64,000 bases of DNA, taken from assembly GCA_905213895.1 (NCBI GenBank), contig CAJMKE010000003.1:1-64000 (forward strand). The letters run 5' to 3'. The stretch comes from an uncultured Alistipes sp. (lineage in GTDB: Bacteria > Bacteroidota > Bacteroidia > Bacteroidales > Rikenellaceae). The notes beneath the pieces were generated by a model. It searched no databases. It saw only the letters and a program-made list of their open reading frames with translations, and was not told the origin of the DNA. A program made the translations under genes and the position numbers. Numbering within the stretch: the first letter of the stretch is position 1; the number at the start of each line of letters is the position of its first letter. Below are positions 42,192 to 50,316 of this stretch, piece by piece.

Positions 42192-43127
42192 TCATCGTTT
42201 CGGTTTATCGCCGTTTTTCAGTATCGCATCGCCTATGGTCATCGACGGCGAGTGATGGAGCAGTCGTCGCTGCTGCGCCATTTCGATATAGATGCGCGTG
42301 GTCTTCGTATCGGAGTGCCCCATCATATCCTTGATCGTCTCGATGTCTATCCCCTCTTCGACCATCAGCGCCCCGAACGTGTGCCGCAGCGAATGCGCCG
42401 AGATCTTCGGATGCGAGATGCCGATACGGGCAAGGCGTTGTTTGATGATCCGCCCGATCGTCTGCCGCACGAGCCGGTTGTCGCATTGCGCCTTGTGGGA
42501 TACGAAGAGCGGAGTGTCGCTGTCGAAGTCCCTGCCGGCGATATACTCCTCCAGCCACGCGACCGTGTCGGGATGCAGCACGACGATCTCGTTCTTGTCC
42601 GTGCGTCCCTTGCGCTGAATGCGGAGGATCGGTTGCCCCTCGCGCTCGGCGAAGTCGCCGATGTCGATACGCTCCGCCTCGCAGGTGCGAAGCCCGTTGA
42701 AGAGCATCAGCGAAATCATCAGTCGGTCGCGGCGCCCGATGGCGGTCGAGGGATCGATGCTGTCCAACAGCCGGAACGCCTGCTCCGCCGTCAGCGGCAG
42801 TTTGCTATACTCCGTGTGGCGTTTGCTGCTGCGAATCCCGGCTGCGATATTGTCGTAGTAACCTTGTCGCTCGCAGAAGCCGTAAAACAATTTAAGGATC
42901 GTAACGAGGCTGTTCACCGTATAGACGCTCTTGCCTTCGGCTTGCAACTGCTGTTTGTACTCCAAGACGTGTCGACGCTCCGGCGAACGGGTATCGATAT
43001 CGTGCGCCGACAGCCACCGGAACCACAGCGCGATCTTGCGTCGGTAATCCCGTTTGGTGGCAGGGAGTATGTCGCACTCCGAAATCCATTCGGAGATGAT
43101 TTCATTCAGGTTAAGGGTTGTTCGCAT
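42192..43127 (-). CDS. Second tyrosine recombinase, XerC/D-like
   Basis: 311 aa, without Arm-binding domain. The N-terminal SAM-like domain (about 8-95) is followed by the catalytic domain with FNGLRTCEAERI (box-I Arg), IQRKGRTDKNEIVV (Lys), SLRHTFG (HxxR, with His before), GHSDTKTTRIY (His, Tyr). Thus all catalytic residues are present, unlike the 10438 integrase. It lies between terminase and HNH genes, not at an element end. Possible roles are dimer resolution, integration at a different site, or inversion of a phage segment. No inverted repeats that would mark a switch were found next to it. Confidence 0.88.
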   Translation of the reverse strand: MRTTLNLNEIISEWISECDILPATKRDYRRKIALWFRWLSAHDIDTRSPERRHVLEYKQQLQAEGKSVYTVNSLVTILKLFYGFCERQGYYDNIAAGIRSSKRHTEYSKLPLTAEQAFRLLDSIDPSTAIGRRDRLMISLMLFNGLRTCEAERIDIGDFAEREGQPILRIQRKGRTDKNEIVVLHPDTVAWLEEYIAGRDFDSDTPLFVSHKAQCDNRLVRQTIGRIIKQRLARIGISHPKISAHSLRHTFGALMVEEGIDIETIKDMMGHSDTKTTRIYIEMAQQRRLLHHSPSMTIGDAILKNGDKPKR

Positions 43128-43152
43128 TTCGGTTCATGCCTACTCGAAAAAG

Positions 43153-43213
43153 GGATGGAACGGGTGCCGACATTGCCCTTGGACTGATTGCAAACCACGC
43201 ATCCGCTCCATCC
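43153..43213. other. Large hairpin upstream of the second recombinase
   Basis: GGATGGA (43153-43159) pairs with TCCATCC (43207-43213), and next inside CGGGTGC pairs with GCATCCG (one G-T). The 61-bp structure lies in the 133-bp gap before the recombinase gene. Candidates are a terminator for the HNH gene, an RNA structure, or a recombinase site. Confidence 0.45.
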
Positions 43214-43260
43214 GGTTCCGATTAAATCATAGGCATTCGTTTTAGAGGTTCGACATCGTG

Positions 43261-43560
43261 TTATCTTCGCTCCCGAGCGCTCTTGCGGTTGTGGCAAGAG
43301 TTGCAGAGGGATTGCAGGTTCTGCAAGTCGAGCGGCGCCCCGCCCCGATTGATCGGGACGATGTGGTCGACCATCTGCGCCGGAGTATGCCGGTCGTGTT
43401 TCAGGCACTCCTCGCACAGCGGTTGCTGCTCCAACTTGACGAGGCGCAGTTTCCGCCATGCGGCGGATCGGTAGAACTCCGTGTTGGCGTGGCGGCGTCC
43501 CGACTGCGGCTTATGCTCCGGCAGCCACGGACGGCGAACGGTACGTTTGAGGTGCGGCAT
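43261..43560 (-). CDS. HNH endonuclease (phage packaging type)
   Basis: 99 aa. YRSAAWRKLRLVKLEQQPLC then CEECLKHDRHTPAQMVDHIV (HNH His) and NLQSLCNSCHNRKSARE (zinc Cys pair) are the compact HNH form of HK97 gp74-like proteins. In cos phages such an enzyme, encoded beside the terminase, is needed for DNA cutting. Here the second recombinase gene lies between it and the terminase genes. Confidence 0.88.
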   Translation of the reverse strand: MPHLKRTVRRPWLPEHKPQSGRRHANTEFYRSAAWRKLRLVKLEQQPLCEECLKHDRHTPAQMVDHIVPINRGGAPLDLQNLQSLCNSCHNRKSARERR

Positions 43561-43562
43561 CG

Positions 43563-43838
43563 TCAGAAGATGATTTCGGGGTTCAACGGCAGGTCATGAT
43601 CCTCGGTCTCGAAACCGACGATGCGAATGATCTTCGCATCGGGATAGCGTTCGCGTAGTTCGCGAGCGGAGATGCCGTACTTGGCGAAGTCGGCGGTATA
43701 GGCTGCCGGACCGTACTGTTCCGTATTCCGGCGAAGGTTCTCGATCTCGACCTCCGTCCATTTCTCCATCTCGCCGTTATGGGTCACATACTTGCGGCGG
43801 CCGTCTTCCAAATGATGAATGATTCGTTGCAGTTTCAT
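43563..43838 (-). CDS. Small phage protein
   Basis: 91 aa, not recognised. MKLQRIIHHLEDGRRKYVTH is followed by helices and the end KIIRIVGFETEDHDLPLNPE. It ends 2 bp before the HNH gene and starts next to a 165-bp inverted-repeat element. Possibly a regulator in the replication region. Confidence 0.55.
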   Translation of the reverse strand: MKLQRIIHHLEDGRRKYVTHNGEMEKWTEVEIENLRRNTEQYGPAAYTADFAKYGISARELRERYPDAKIIRIVGFETEDHDLPLNPEIIF

Positions 43839-43856
43839 ATCGTATTCTGTTTTTTT

Positions 43857-44021
43857 AGAAGTTGTTCAATGCTTTTTGCGAATGAAGATTATTAGTTATT
43901 TTTTGAGAATATTTATTCGGTTTTGTGAGGAGAATGGCGGCTCCCATTTGACGAGCAAAAGCGGATAAATAGACCAAAAAGAGCCATAAGATTGATTTGT
44001 AAAAAGCGTTAAACAACTTCT
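43857..44021. mobile_element. 165-bp MITE-like element
   Basis: Terminal inverted repeats AGAAGTTGTTCAATGCTTTTT-type at 43857-43877 and 44001-44021 match at 19 of 21 positions. The inner 120 bp are A/T-rich and code for nothing. If the ends are taken as GAAGTTG...CAACTTC, both sides are flanked by TTA, which would be a 3-bp target duplication. It lies in the gap between the 43563 and 44026 genes. No second copy is in the window. Confidence 0.55.
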
Positions 44022-44025
44022 TATG

Positions 44026-44661
44026 TCAGCGCAGACTCTCGCCCTCGAACTTCACCGGACGGCACAAGCGCGTCAATCGGTCGAAAGTCCGCTCTCCGTA
44101 ACGGCGAAGCAGTTGTTCGCGCGTAAGGTTCGTAGAGATGAACAATGGCCGCAGATAGCGTTCGGCAGCGTTGATGACACGGTTGAAGCCCTCGTGCTTC
44201 TCGCCGTAGTCGTTCACGAGCGGCTCGACGCCCAACTCGTCGATAATGGGATAAGCCGTGCGGGTCAGGTAGTCGAGGTTCGACATTTTCGGGTCGTAGC
44301 CGGCTGTCCGCAAGGCAAGGTCGTAGGGCTTGGAGAGTTCGTCGGCGTGAATGGCGACCGTCATCCGCTCCTTCATCGCCAATAATACGGGAACGACGCC
44401 CGTAAGGATGATGCTCTTGCCGCGTCCGTAATCGCCGTAGAGCAGCAGTCCGCGCCCTTCGGTCGAAGTCATCCAGTCGATGATCCCGGCATATTCGGGC
44501 AAGTGGCGGTAGTGCACGACCGAAGTATCGACCCTCCGGAAGATTTCGCAGAACAGTCCTTCGCAATAGTCCCTGTCGCCCCACGAGAGGTCGTGCGGCG
44601 AGCGGACGACGAGGCGTTTGTCTGCGACCATGCGGTCGATAAGCGATGCGATTCGGTTCAT
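44026..44661 (-). CDS. DnaC-like ATPase (replication)
   Basis: 211 aa AAA+ protein. Walker A is LLYGDYGRGKSI (about residue 75), Walker B region YPIIDELGVEPL (about 130), and STNLTREQL the sensor-1 motif. It resembles DnaC helicase loaders of phages. It likely loads host helicase on the phage origin with the 44733 protein. It ends 5 bp after the MITE-like element. Confidence 0.8.
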   Translation of the reverse strand: MNRIASLIDRMVADKRLVVRSPHDLSWGDRDYCEGLFCEIFRRVDTSVVHYRHLPEYAGIIDWMTSTEGRGLLLYGDYGRGKSIILTGVVPVLLAMKERMTVAIHADELSKPYDLALRTAGYDPKMSNLDYLTRTAYPIIDELGVEPLVNDYGEKHEGFNRVINAAERYLRPLFISTNLTREQLLRRYGERTFDRLTRLCRPVKFEGESLR

Positions 44662-44732
44662 GCAGTGTGTCGTTTTTGTCGTGTGAAAATAGTTTCGTCA
44701 GTATTTGCGCAAAGAGGTCATTGTCCCACATT

Positions 44733-45542
44733 TCATTTGCGGTCGAGCTTTTCCAACAATCGCCGGGTACGTTCGTCGGTCACGGGATGGATGATCTGTC
44801 CGGGATGTTGTCCTCTCGCAGATCGGGTCGGCGGCAACGGGAACAGTCCTGCCCAATTGTTGGCGATGCTGCGGTCGATGATGGCAACGGCAACCGTCGG
44901 ATCCTCGCCCGAGAGGTTGCGCAGCAGCGACAGACATTTTCTCGCGCCCGACTCGCTGCGGTAACTCTCGCGACGAATACGCTTGTACTCCAACCATACG
45001 GTCATCGGCTCCCGCCACGCTGGTTCGAGCATCGAGAGGAACTGCGCATGGTTCAGACGCGGCATTTCTCTCTTTTTCGCGCAACTTTTTCTCTCTTCGC
45101 CCGCCGAACGCCCTTTTTCTTTTTTGCTTGTTTTTTCTTTTTCAGAAGAATCTCTGTTCAGTCTATGTATGGTTGCAGACAGCGTCGCACATTGCAACGC
45201 TTCGGACGGATTCGAGTCGGATTGCGTTGCAGTCAGCGTAGTATGTTGCGACGCAAACAGCCGCTCGAACGAATGCAGCCGATAAAGCGCGCTCCGATTG
45301 CCGCCCCGTTCCTCCACGGAGATAATACCTCTATCCGCCAAAACCTTACGCATCCGCCAGACGGTAGATCGGTCGAGTTTCGTGCGGCTCTGCAATACGG
45401 AGAACGATACCGCGAATTCGTCGCGCCAGCCGCAGCGGTTCGCCGAGAACATCAAGGCATACCACAATACGATGGCATTGGACGGTAGCTGTTCGGTTTC
45501 GAGCCACTCGTTGAAGAGTTTTATCTCCGTGAGGTAGTTCAT
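44733..45542 (-). CDS. Replication initiator-type protein (winged helix)
   Basis: 269 aa from the ATG at 45542, which overlaps the preceding stop as ATGA. The N-terminal winged-helix domain (about 5-90) contains ALMFSANRCGWRDEFAVSFS and LDRSTVWRMRKVLADRGIIS, typical of phage initiators. A charged linker (SSEKEKTSKKEKGRSAGEER) leads to a C-terminal domain with WLEYKRIRRESYRSESGARK, of the type that binds a DnaC-like loader. An in-frame extension upstream lies in the other gene and is a shadow. Confidence 0.74.
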   Translation of the reverse strand: MNYLTEIKLFNEWLETEQLPSNAIVLWYALMFSANRCGWRDEFAVSFSVLQSRTKLDRSTVWRMRKVLADRGIISVEERGGNRSALYRLHSFERLFASQHTTLTATQSDSNPSEALQCATLSATIHRLNRDSSEKEKTSKKEKGRSAGEERKSCAKKREMPRLNHAQFLSMLEPAWREPMTVWLEYKRIRRESYRSESGARKCLSLLRNLSGEDPTVAVAIIDRSIANNWAGLFPLPPTRSARGQHPGQIIHPVTDERTRRLLEKLDRK

Positions 45543-45859
45543 CGTCGTCCGAATCTGCCCAATACCCGTTGCAACTCGCTTTGGCGCGGCTCCGCCGGTC
45601 GTGCGACCAGCCCCATATGCACGAGCAGGTCGATTTTGGGGATTCGGATCCCTCCGTTGGCATGGACCTTTCGGATGCCGTATCGGCGGCAATCCCGATC
45701 CAGTTGCCGCAACGACTTGCCGATCAGATCGGCAGCCTCCTGACGGGTCATCAGAATCGTTTCGGCCGACTTGTCGTCCATCGTCTTCAACTCTTCGACC
45801 CGCTGTTGCAGCGAGAAGATGCATCCCTGCATATCTTCGATGATAGCGTCTAATTTCAT
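45539..45859 (-). CDS. Excisionase/MerR-like helix-turn-helix protein
   Basis: 106 aa from the ATG at 45859. A short coiled coil (DMQGCIFSLQQRVEELKTMD) is followed by a winged HTH of the excisionase type: ETILMTRQEAADLIGKSLRQ and the wing ANGGIRIPKID. It starts the replication operon and may regulate it. A palindrome lies 54 bp upstream (45913-45931). Confidence 0.72.
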   Translation of the reverse strand: MKLDAIIEDMQGCIFSLQQRVEELKTMDDKSAETILMTRQEAADLIGKSLRQLDRDCRRYGIRKVHANGGIRIPKIDLLVHMGLVARPAEPRQSELQRVLGRFGRR

Positions 45860-45912
45860 AATCTTTCCGTTTCGATTTCCGTGGACAAAGTTCCGAATAG
45901 TCGAAAAATAAA

Positions 45913-45931
45913 ATGCGGGCAGTACCCGCAT
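45913..45931. promoter_or_regulatory. Palindromic operator-like site
   Basis: ATGCGGGCAGTACCCGCAT, a perfect palindrome of 7-bp arms, followed by another half-site CCCGCA (45937-45942). It lies upstream of the first gene of the replication operon and may be the binding site of its regulator. Confidence 0.5.
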
Positions 45932-45975
45932 TACTACCCGCAAGAATATTCCTATTCGTCTGCTATTCAATATGT

Positions 45976-46587
45976 CTATTTTGCGTTTTTTTCGATCAGA
46001 GCATCGATCAGCCGTTCCAAAAAATCCGTACTCTTCGTCTTGCGGTTCAACACCTCCTCGCGGATTTTATAGGCATTCGGCAAGGAGACATTGAGCGTCT
46101 TTTCGGCGAATGCCACCAACACCGAAAACGGAGCGTATTTACCCACGGCATTCAAAATCGGACCGAGATACTCCAAAGCGGAGAGCAGCTCTACCAAATC
46201 CCGCTTCGTGAACTCCGAACTCCAAAACAAATCCGGAATATCGTTTTTACGGGGCGGCTGAAACAACGACGGATGCACGACCCGTTCATTCAAAAGGCTC
46301 AACTCCGATTGGACGATTCGTTTGGCTGCTGCGATATAACGGGAAGCAGATACCTCGCCAGCATTCGATTTAACCCGTGTACGCGACGGATACAACATTT
46401 CCAGTCGTACTTGCGTATGCGTCAAAATCCGAAAAAGCAGTTTGTAATCGGTCGTATTGTCGCAGACTTCGATGACCGTGCGGAGAAAATCGTCGTAGGC
46501 CGATTCCAATTCTTCTCGACGACAAGGACGAGATGCGGATAACAGGTTCATGAACGATGTGTCGTTCAGCGGATTCATGAAAGACAA
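45976..46587 (-). CDS. RteC-domain protein
   Basis: 203 aa. The C-terminal third follows the RteC pattern: FTKRDLVELLSALEYLGPIL, then FAEKTLNVSLPNAYKIREEV and LNRKTKSTDFLERLIDALIE. RteC controls excision in CTnDOT-type conjugative transposons; RteC-domain proteins are also found in other Bacteroidetes elements. The N-terminal half is unlike RteC itself. Several starts are possible (46587, 46578, 46551). The gene lies 16 bp after the last cargo gene in the same direction and ends next to the replication operon, so it sits at the border between phage and cargo. Confidence 0.7.
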   Translation of the reverse strand: MSFMNPLNDTSFMNLLSASRPCRREELESAYDDFLRTVIEVCDNTTDYKLLFRILTHTQVRLEMLYPSRTRVKSNAGEVSASRYIAAAKRIVQSELSLLNERVVHPSLFQPPRKNDIPDLFWSSEFTKRDLVELLSALEYLGPILNAVGKYAPFSVLVAFAEKTLNVSLPNAYKIREEVLNRKTKSTDFLERLIDALIEKNAK

Positions 46588-46603
46588 TTATCCTATTCGG
46601 AAT

Positions 46604-47671
46604 TTAAATACGATCCTCTGTCAGATTATTGCTCTTCAGCCACAGGTCAAGCAGATCGGCCAGCTGTTCGTTGTTGAGATCCTGCATCAGGAAGTGGGTA
46701 TTGCCGTAGATGCCGATTTTGGGCAGTTCGACCAATGTTGCATTACCGCCGTGGCGGTTCACGGTCTCCACGAACTTGCGAGCCATTTGCAGGCGCACGC
46801 GCCAGTTCTCGTCGCCCAGATTCTCGGATGGTGTTTCGGGGATATAGTCGCCGAAATACAGAATGACAGGAATCTGCGTAAGCCGCTCGAACAATTCCAT
46901 TGAAACGGGGGTTCCGGCAACACCTCCCGTCAGTCCGTCGATACGTTCCGGCACTTCGCCTTCGGGGAATACGAAGCCGCCCGGCTCATAGGACACGACT
47001 GCTTTCACCTCCGGGTTCTGCATGGCAGACACCCAGCCGGGAAAACCGCCTGCCGAATGGGTGACAAGGATATGATTGCCGATACGCTTTGCCAATGCAC
47101 CGAGGGCGGGTACATCCTGTTTGTGGTCGCTGATGTCGGGTGTCATTGCACGGAAGAACTGCGAAAGCGATACGGAATCTCTTGGGAATTGTACCCCTTC
47201 GTTATAGTTCGGCCATATGCCGAGACGCCATATGTCGAACCAGAACATCTCGTCGGCCACAGGCTTGACCGCAGTGGTTGCCGATGTTCTGCCTGCGCGT
47301 CCTCGCCCCGGCAGATCCATGACATAGTTGCTCCACCCGCGGCGCAGCATCAAGGTGGCGAATCCGTCGCGACCGTCAGGCGTCATCTGCCAGCAGACGC
47401 CCGAACCGCCGTAACCGTGTACATATACCAATGGCAGTCGATGAGCGTCTGCGGGTATCTGAAAGTCCACGAACGCATGATCGGCACGGTAGCTTTGTCC
47501 CGTCTCCTCCTGCTCCGCCCAGCCGACGAATTTGCTGTTGTCGTATTCGCCCTCTCGCTGTATGGCCCGGCCGCCCACCGAAAAATGTCCTTGTTTGGCA
47601 ATCGTTATATTTTGCGCCCCGGCTATAACTGTAACGGACAGCAGCAATGCCGATATAATCATCTTCTTCAT
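46604..47671 (-). CDS. Exported alpha/beta hydrolase
   Basis: 355 aa. Signal peptide 1-19 (SALLLSVTVIAGAQ). The alpha/beta-hydrolase fold starts with LPLVYVHGYGGSGVCWQMTP (oxyanion loop), the nucleophile elbow is THSAGGFPG and the catalytic His is likely in YGNTHFLM. It resembles secreted esterases of the lysophospholipase-like group; substrate unknown. Overlaps the cupin-CMD gene by 4 bp. Last enzyme gene in the three-gene set 46604-49281. Confidence 0.8.
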   Translation of the reverse strand: MKKMIISALLLSVTVIAGAQNITIAKQGHFSVGGRAIQREGEYDNSKFVGWAEQEETGQSYRADHAFVDFQIPADAHRLPLVYVHGYGGSGVCWQMTPDGRDGFATLMLRRGWSNYVMDLPGRGRAGRTSATTAVKPVADEMFWFDIWRLGIWPNYNEGVQFPRDSVSLSQFFRAMTPDISDHKQDVPALGALAKRIGNHILVTHSAGGFPGWVSAMQNPEVKAVVSYEPGGFVFPEGEVPERIDGLTGGVAGTPVSMELFERLTQIPVILYFGDYIPETPSENLGDENWRVRLQMARKFVETVNRHGGNATLVELPKIGIYGNTHFLMQDLNNEQLADLLDLWLKSNNLTEDRI

Positions 47672-48810
47672 CTCTTTTCTGTCAGTTGATTCAACACTCC
47701 TCGCAACGGATCCGAATAGGTTTTACCGAGGTTTGTCTCCACGATGTTCAATAATGCCGAAAGCTGTTCGACTGGAATGCCCAGGTGCAGGCAGATTGCC
47801 ATGTGCCCGGATGCCATCGGCTCCACACCACCGACGCCAGCAAGAACGGATACCGTTGCAAGTTCCCGCTCCCGATAGGTCAGTAGGTCGCGCTCGAAAA
47901 TATCCGCAAAAAGATGTTCTTTCAAAAAACGTTCGATGGTGGGTGCAAACACGGCGTATCCTGCCTTTGGGGCATCAGCCGATATGCCCGATATTTCGGC
48001 AAGAACGTCACGTCCGCGTTCGTAACGGCTGCGGCTGCCATCGATAGCCGTTGCTTCCCGACCTACTGGATCGTCAAAGCCTTTCGCTTTGCGCTCATTC
48101 ACCACCTGCATAAAGGTTTGGATAGCCCGCAGGCTGCGCGGAAATCCGCAATAGGCGTAGGAGTGAACCAGCACCTCGTTTATTTCGTTGATGGTCATCC
48201 CGGCCTCCAATGCTCCGACGAGTGCCGGTTCCAAATGTTCCAAATCGCCTTTGCCGGTATAGGATGCCACCGCTACAATGGCTCGTTCACGAGCCGTCAG
48301 CACCTTGTTTGCTCCGGCATAACGGCTTTCCGCTTCGGTCGTGGCTTCATGGTACTGCTCATCGCTTACCGGAGAGAACCATACCGCTGCATTGTTCTGC
48401 GGATTGGTGGTAATGGCGATATGCGCAAACCAACTGTCCGATGCTGCTCCATGCCAATGCTCCACATCGGGAGCGATTTCCACAATGTCACCCGGAAACA
48501 ACCGGCGGGCAGGCTGCCCTTTCTCCTGATAGTAGCCTATGCCTGCGGTAGCAATCAGTATCTGCCCGCCCTTGTGCGAATGCCAACTGTTGCGACAACC
48601 CGGAGCGAACGTGACGTTGAACATCGGAACGTTCAGTTCCCGATGTTCGCTCAACGGTGCGAGCCAAACTTCACCCGTAAAATTGGGATTGGGAGATATC
48701 TTCTCACCCAGCGGATAAGGCTGGCGGAATGCTTCTGCGGTCTGGGCATGTATGCCGGAAACCGACAATACGGATAACATAGCCATAAAAAATAAATTCC
48801 TGATTTTCAT
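47668..48810 (-). CDS. Exported cupin-carboxymuconolactone decarboxylase fusion
   Basis: 380 aa. Signal peptide about 1-22 (MAMLSVLSVSGIHAQ). A cupin domain (about 60-150) shows metal ligands in NSWHSHKGGQ and VEHWHG. Two CMD-type halves follow (about 160-250 and 275-365) with LEPALVGALEAGMTINEINE and LLTYRERELATVSVLAGVGG. The second half has no CxxC pair, but the first has AYCG. CMD/AhpD-like proteins act as decarboxylases or peroxidase partners; exported cupin-CMD fusions are known in Bacteroidetes without assigned substrate. Confidence 0.85.
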   Translation of the reverse strand: MKIRNLFFMAMLSVLSVSGIHAQTAEAFRQPYPLGEKISPNPNFTGEVWLAPLSEHRELNVPMFNVTFAPGCRNSWHSHKGGQILIATAGIGYYQEKGQPARRLFPGDIVEIAPDVEHWHGAASDSWFAHIAITTNPQNNAAVWFSPVSDEQYHEATTEAESRYAGANKVLTARERAIVAVASYTGKGDLEHLEPALVGALEAGMTINEINEVLVHSYAYCGFPRSLRAIQTFMQVVNERKAKGFDDPVGREATAIDGSRSRYERGRDVLAEISGISADAPKAGYAVFAPTIERFLKEHLFADIFERDLLTYRERELATVSVLAGVGGVEPMASGHMAICLHLGIPVEQLSALLNIVETNLGKTYSDPLRGVLNQLTEKR

Positions 48811-48828
48811 CGTATATAATTTATTTGA

Positions 48829-49281
48829 TTATTCACCCAACGTTCGCGTAAAGGCAAGCACGGAGAGCTGCCATCGGCCGTTTTCCATCACATAGACTTC
48901 CGTCACTATAAAAGGGAAACGGACGGAGTTACCCCCGACCTCGGAGTTCAGATGAATACGGCTGTAAACCGTTGCCGTACCTGCGGCAAACTTGACCTGC
49001 ACGTCATGTATCTCGGCTTTCTTGTACCAGATGGCCCCAGAACGAATCGTGTTCAGTTCCTGCTCCTTGCCCCAATAACCGCCCATGTGGACGAACTGTG
49101 CACTTTCGTGAAACAGCTCCGCCAGCTTATCGACGTTCTTTTCCGCCATCCAGTCCCATTTGTTGTTCGACAAATCGATGACGGCTTGCTCCTCGGGGGT
49201 AAATGTTTTTGCGTTCTCCTGTGCCTTTGCTCCGACCGATAAAGTCAGAAAAAGCAATACCGTAATAACCAATGATTTCAT
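48829..49281 (-). CDS. Exported SnoaL/DUF4440-like protein
   Basis: 150 aa. Signal peptide 1-20 (LLFLTLSVGAKAQ). NTF2-like fold with AVIDLSNNKWDWMAEKNVDK, LAELFHESAQFVHMGGYWGK and a strand-rich end. Such small cone-shaped proteins are enzymes or ligand binders. First gene of a three-gene set with its own promoter at 49310. Confidence 0.8.
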   Translation of the reverse strand: MKSLVITVLLFLTLSVGAKAQENAKTFTPEEQAVIDLSNNKWDWMAEKNVDKLAELFHESAQFVHMGGYWGKEQELNTIRSGAIWYKKAEIHDVQVKFAAGTATVYSRIHLNSEVGGNSVRFPFIVTEVYVMENGRWQLSVLAFTRTLGE

Positions 49282-49309
49282 ATCGCTCTGATTTTTAATT
49301 GTTACCTTG

Positions 49310-49345
49310 CAAAGGTAGCGGGACGGCAGAGAAACGGCGATACAA
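49310..49345 (-). promoter_or_regulatory. Cargo promoter A
   Basis: Minus strand: TTG (49343-49345), 25 bp, TACCTTTG (49310-49317). The pattern TTGT-N3-GCC-N18-TANNTTTGCA is shared with promoters at 58827 and 58971. The TTG here is also part of the T-run of the araC terminator. Confidence 0.6.
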
Positions 49346-49349
49346 AAAA

Positions 49350-49377
49350 ATCGGTAAAAACTGCGATTTTTACCGAT
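49350..49377 (-). terminator. Terminator of the AraC-type gene
   Basis: On the minus strand ATCGGTAAAAA/TTTTTACCGAT with a 6-nt loop, followed by a run of T. It lies 21 bp after the regulator stop. Confidence 0.85.
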
Positions 49378-49398
49378 TATACAAGAATTGATAGATGA

Positions 49399-50205
49399 TT
49401 ATTTCCGGTAATCCGTCGGATTAAGCCCGAGGTTCTGTTGCACGTAACGGCTGAAATAGGCGGGTGACGAGAAACCGAACATATCGGAAATCTGGACGAA
49501 CGTCAGCGACTTGTCCCGCAACAGCCGCGAAATATCGAGAATCGTGTAACGGTTAATCCAATAGTTGGCGGCATATCCGCTGACCTTTTTCGACACCTCC
49601 GACAGATATTTAGACGTGACGCACAAACAATCGGCGTAATAGGAAACCTCCCTGTGTTCACGATAGGTTCCCTCTTCCAGCATTTTCAAAAAACGGTTCA
49701 TGATGGAGGCGTTCTGCGTCGAAATATCGCTCTGACCGTAGAGGGTGGCGTGAAAGTCGAAGAAATCGAGGATAGCTGCCTGCATGGCGTTGATGAGCGT
49801 TTCCTGATAAAAACGGTGTTCCTTATTCCGGATGCGCAGTTCCAACAAATCGAAATCCCGGCGGCAGACGATTTGCTGCTCCGGCGTAAGGTGCATTACG
49901 GGATTGAGGAACAGAGCCAGCGATCCTTTCATACCGTAATTGCTTTGCGGCGTGCACAACTCGATAAAGCCGGGCGTGGCATAAATTATCTTGCATCGGA
50001 AGTCATCCGAAGGCTCGACCTTCTCGACCATTTTCCGTTTGCGGATAATTGACAAATCCCCGGCGTGCAACTCGAAGTCCCGCTCGTTAAAACGGTAACG
50101 GCACGTTCCGCCCAAGCAGAGCAAATGAGCCAGATATTCCTTCTCGGAATCCGTTCTCACAACGCCCAACTTGTCAGCGACGATGATATCTTTGGGGTAT
50201 TCCAT
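49399..50205 (-). CDS. AraC-family transcriptional regulator
   Basis: 268 aa. N-terminal sensor of the AraC cupin type (about 20-130, HLLCLGGTCRYRFNERDFEL), linker, and a C-terminal AraC DNA-binding domain with SYYADCLCVTSKYLSEVSKK and the second HTH LTFVQISDMFGFSSPAYFSR. The likely local regulator of the cargo operons, which lie on both sides. The gene stands between the two minus-strand sets and has its own terminator. Ligand unknown. Confidence 0.9.
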   Translation of the reverse strand: MEYPKDIIVADKLGVVRTDSEKEYLAHLLCLGGTCRYRFNERDFELHAGDLSIIRKRKMVEKVEPSDDFRCKIIYATPGFIELCTPQSNYGMKGSLALFLNPVMHLTPEQQIVCRRDFDLLELRIRNKEHRFYQETLINAMQAAILDFFDFHATLYGQSDISTQNASIMNRFLKMLEEGTYREHREVSYYADCLCVTSKYLSEVSKKVSGYAANYWINRYTILDISRLLRDKSLTFVQISDMFGFSSPAYFSRYVQQNLGLNPTDYRK

Positions 50206-50316
50206 GCCGTAACCGCTTGATTTCCGCTTGTAAAATTACAAATAAATTCACAAAAAACTCACAATCAATGTCAATGCGATTATGAGTTTTACTGTTTTTA
50301 ACGATATTTTGGCTGT

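Noticed and set aside
43106..43459. Open frame of 117 codons crossing the HNH gene and the hairpin
   Set aside because: It overlaps the HNH gene in another frame and runs through the palindromic gap; no family match recognised.
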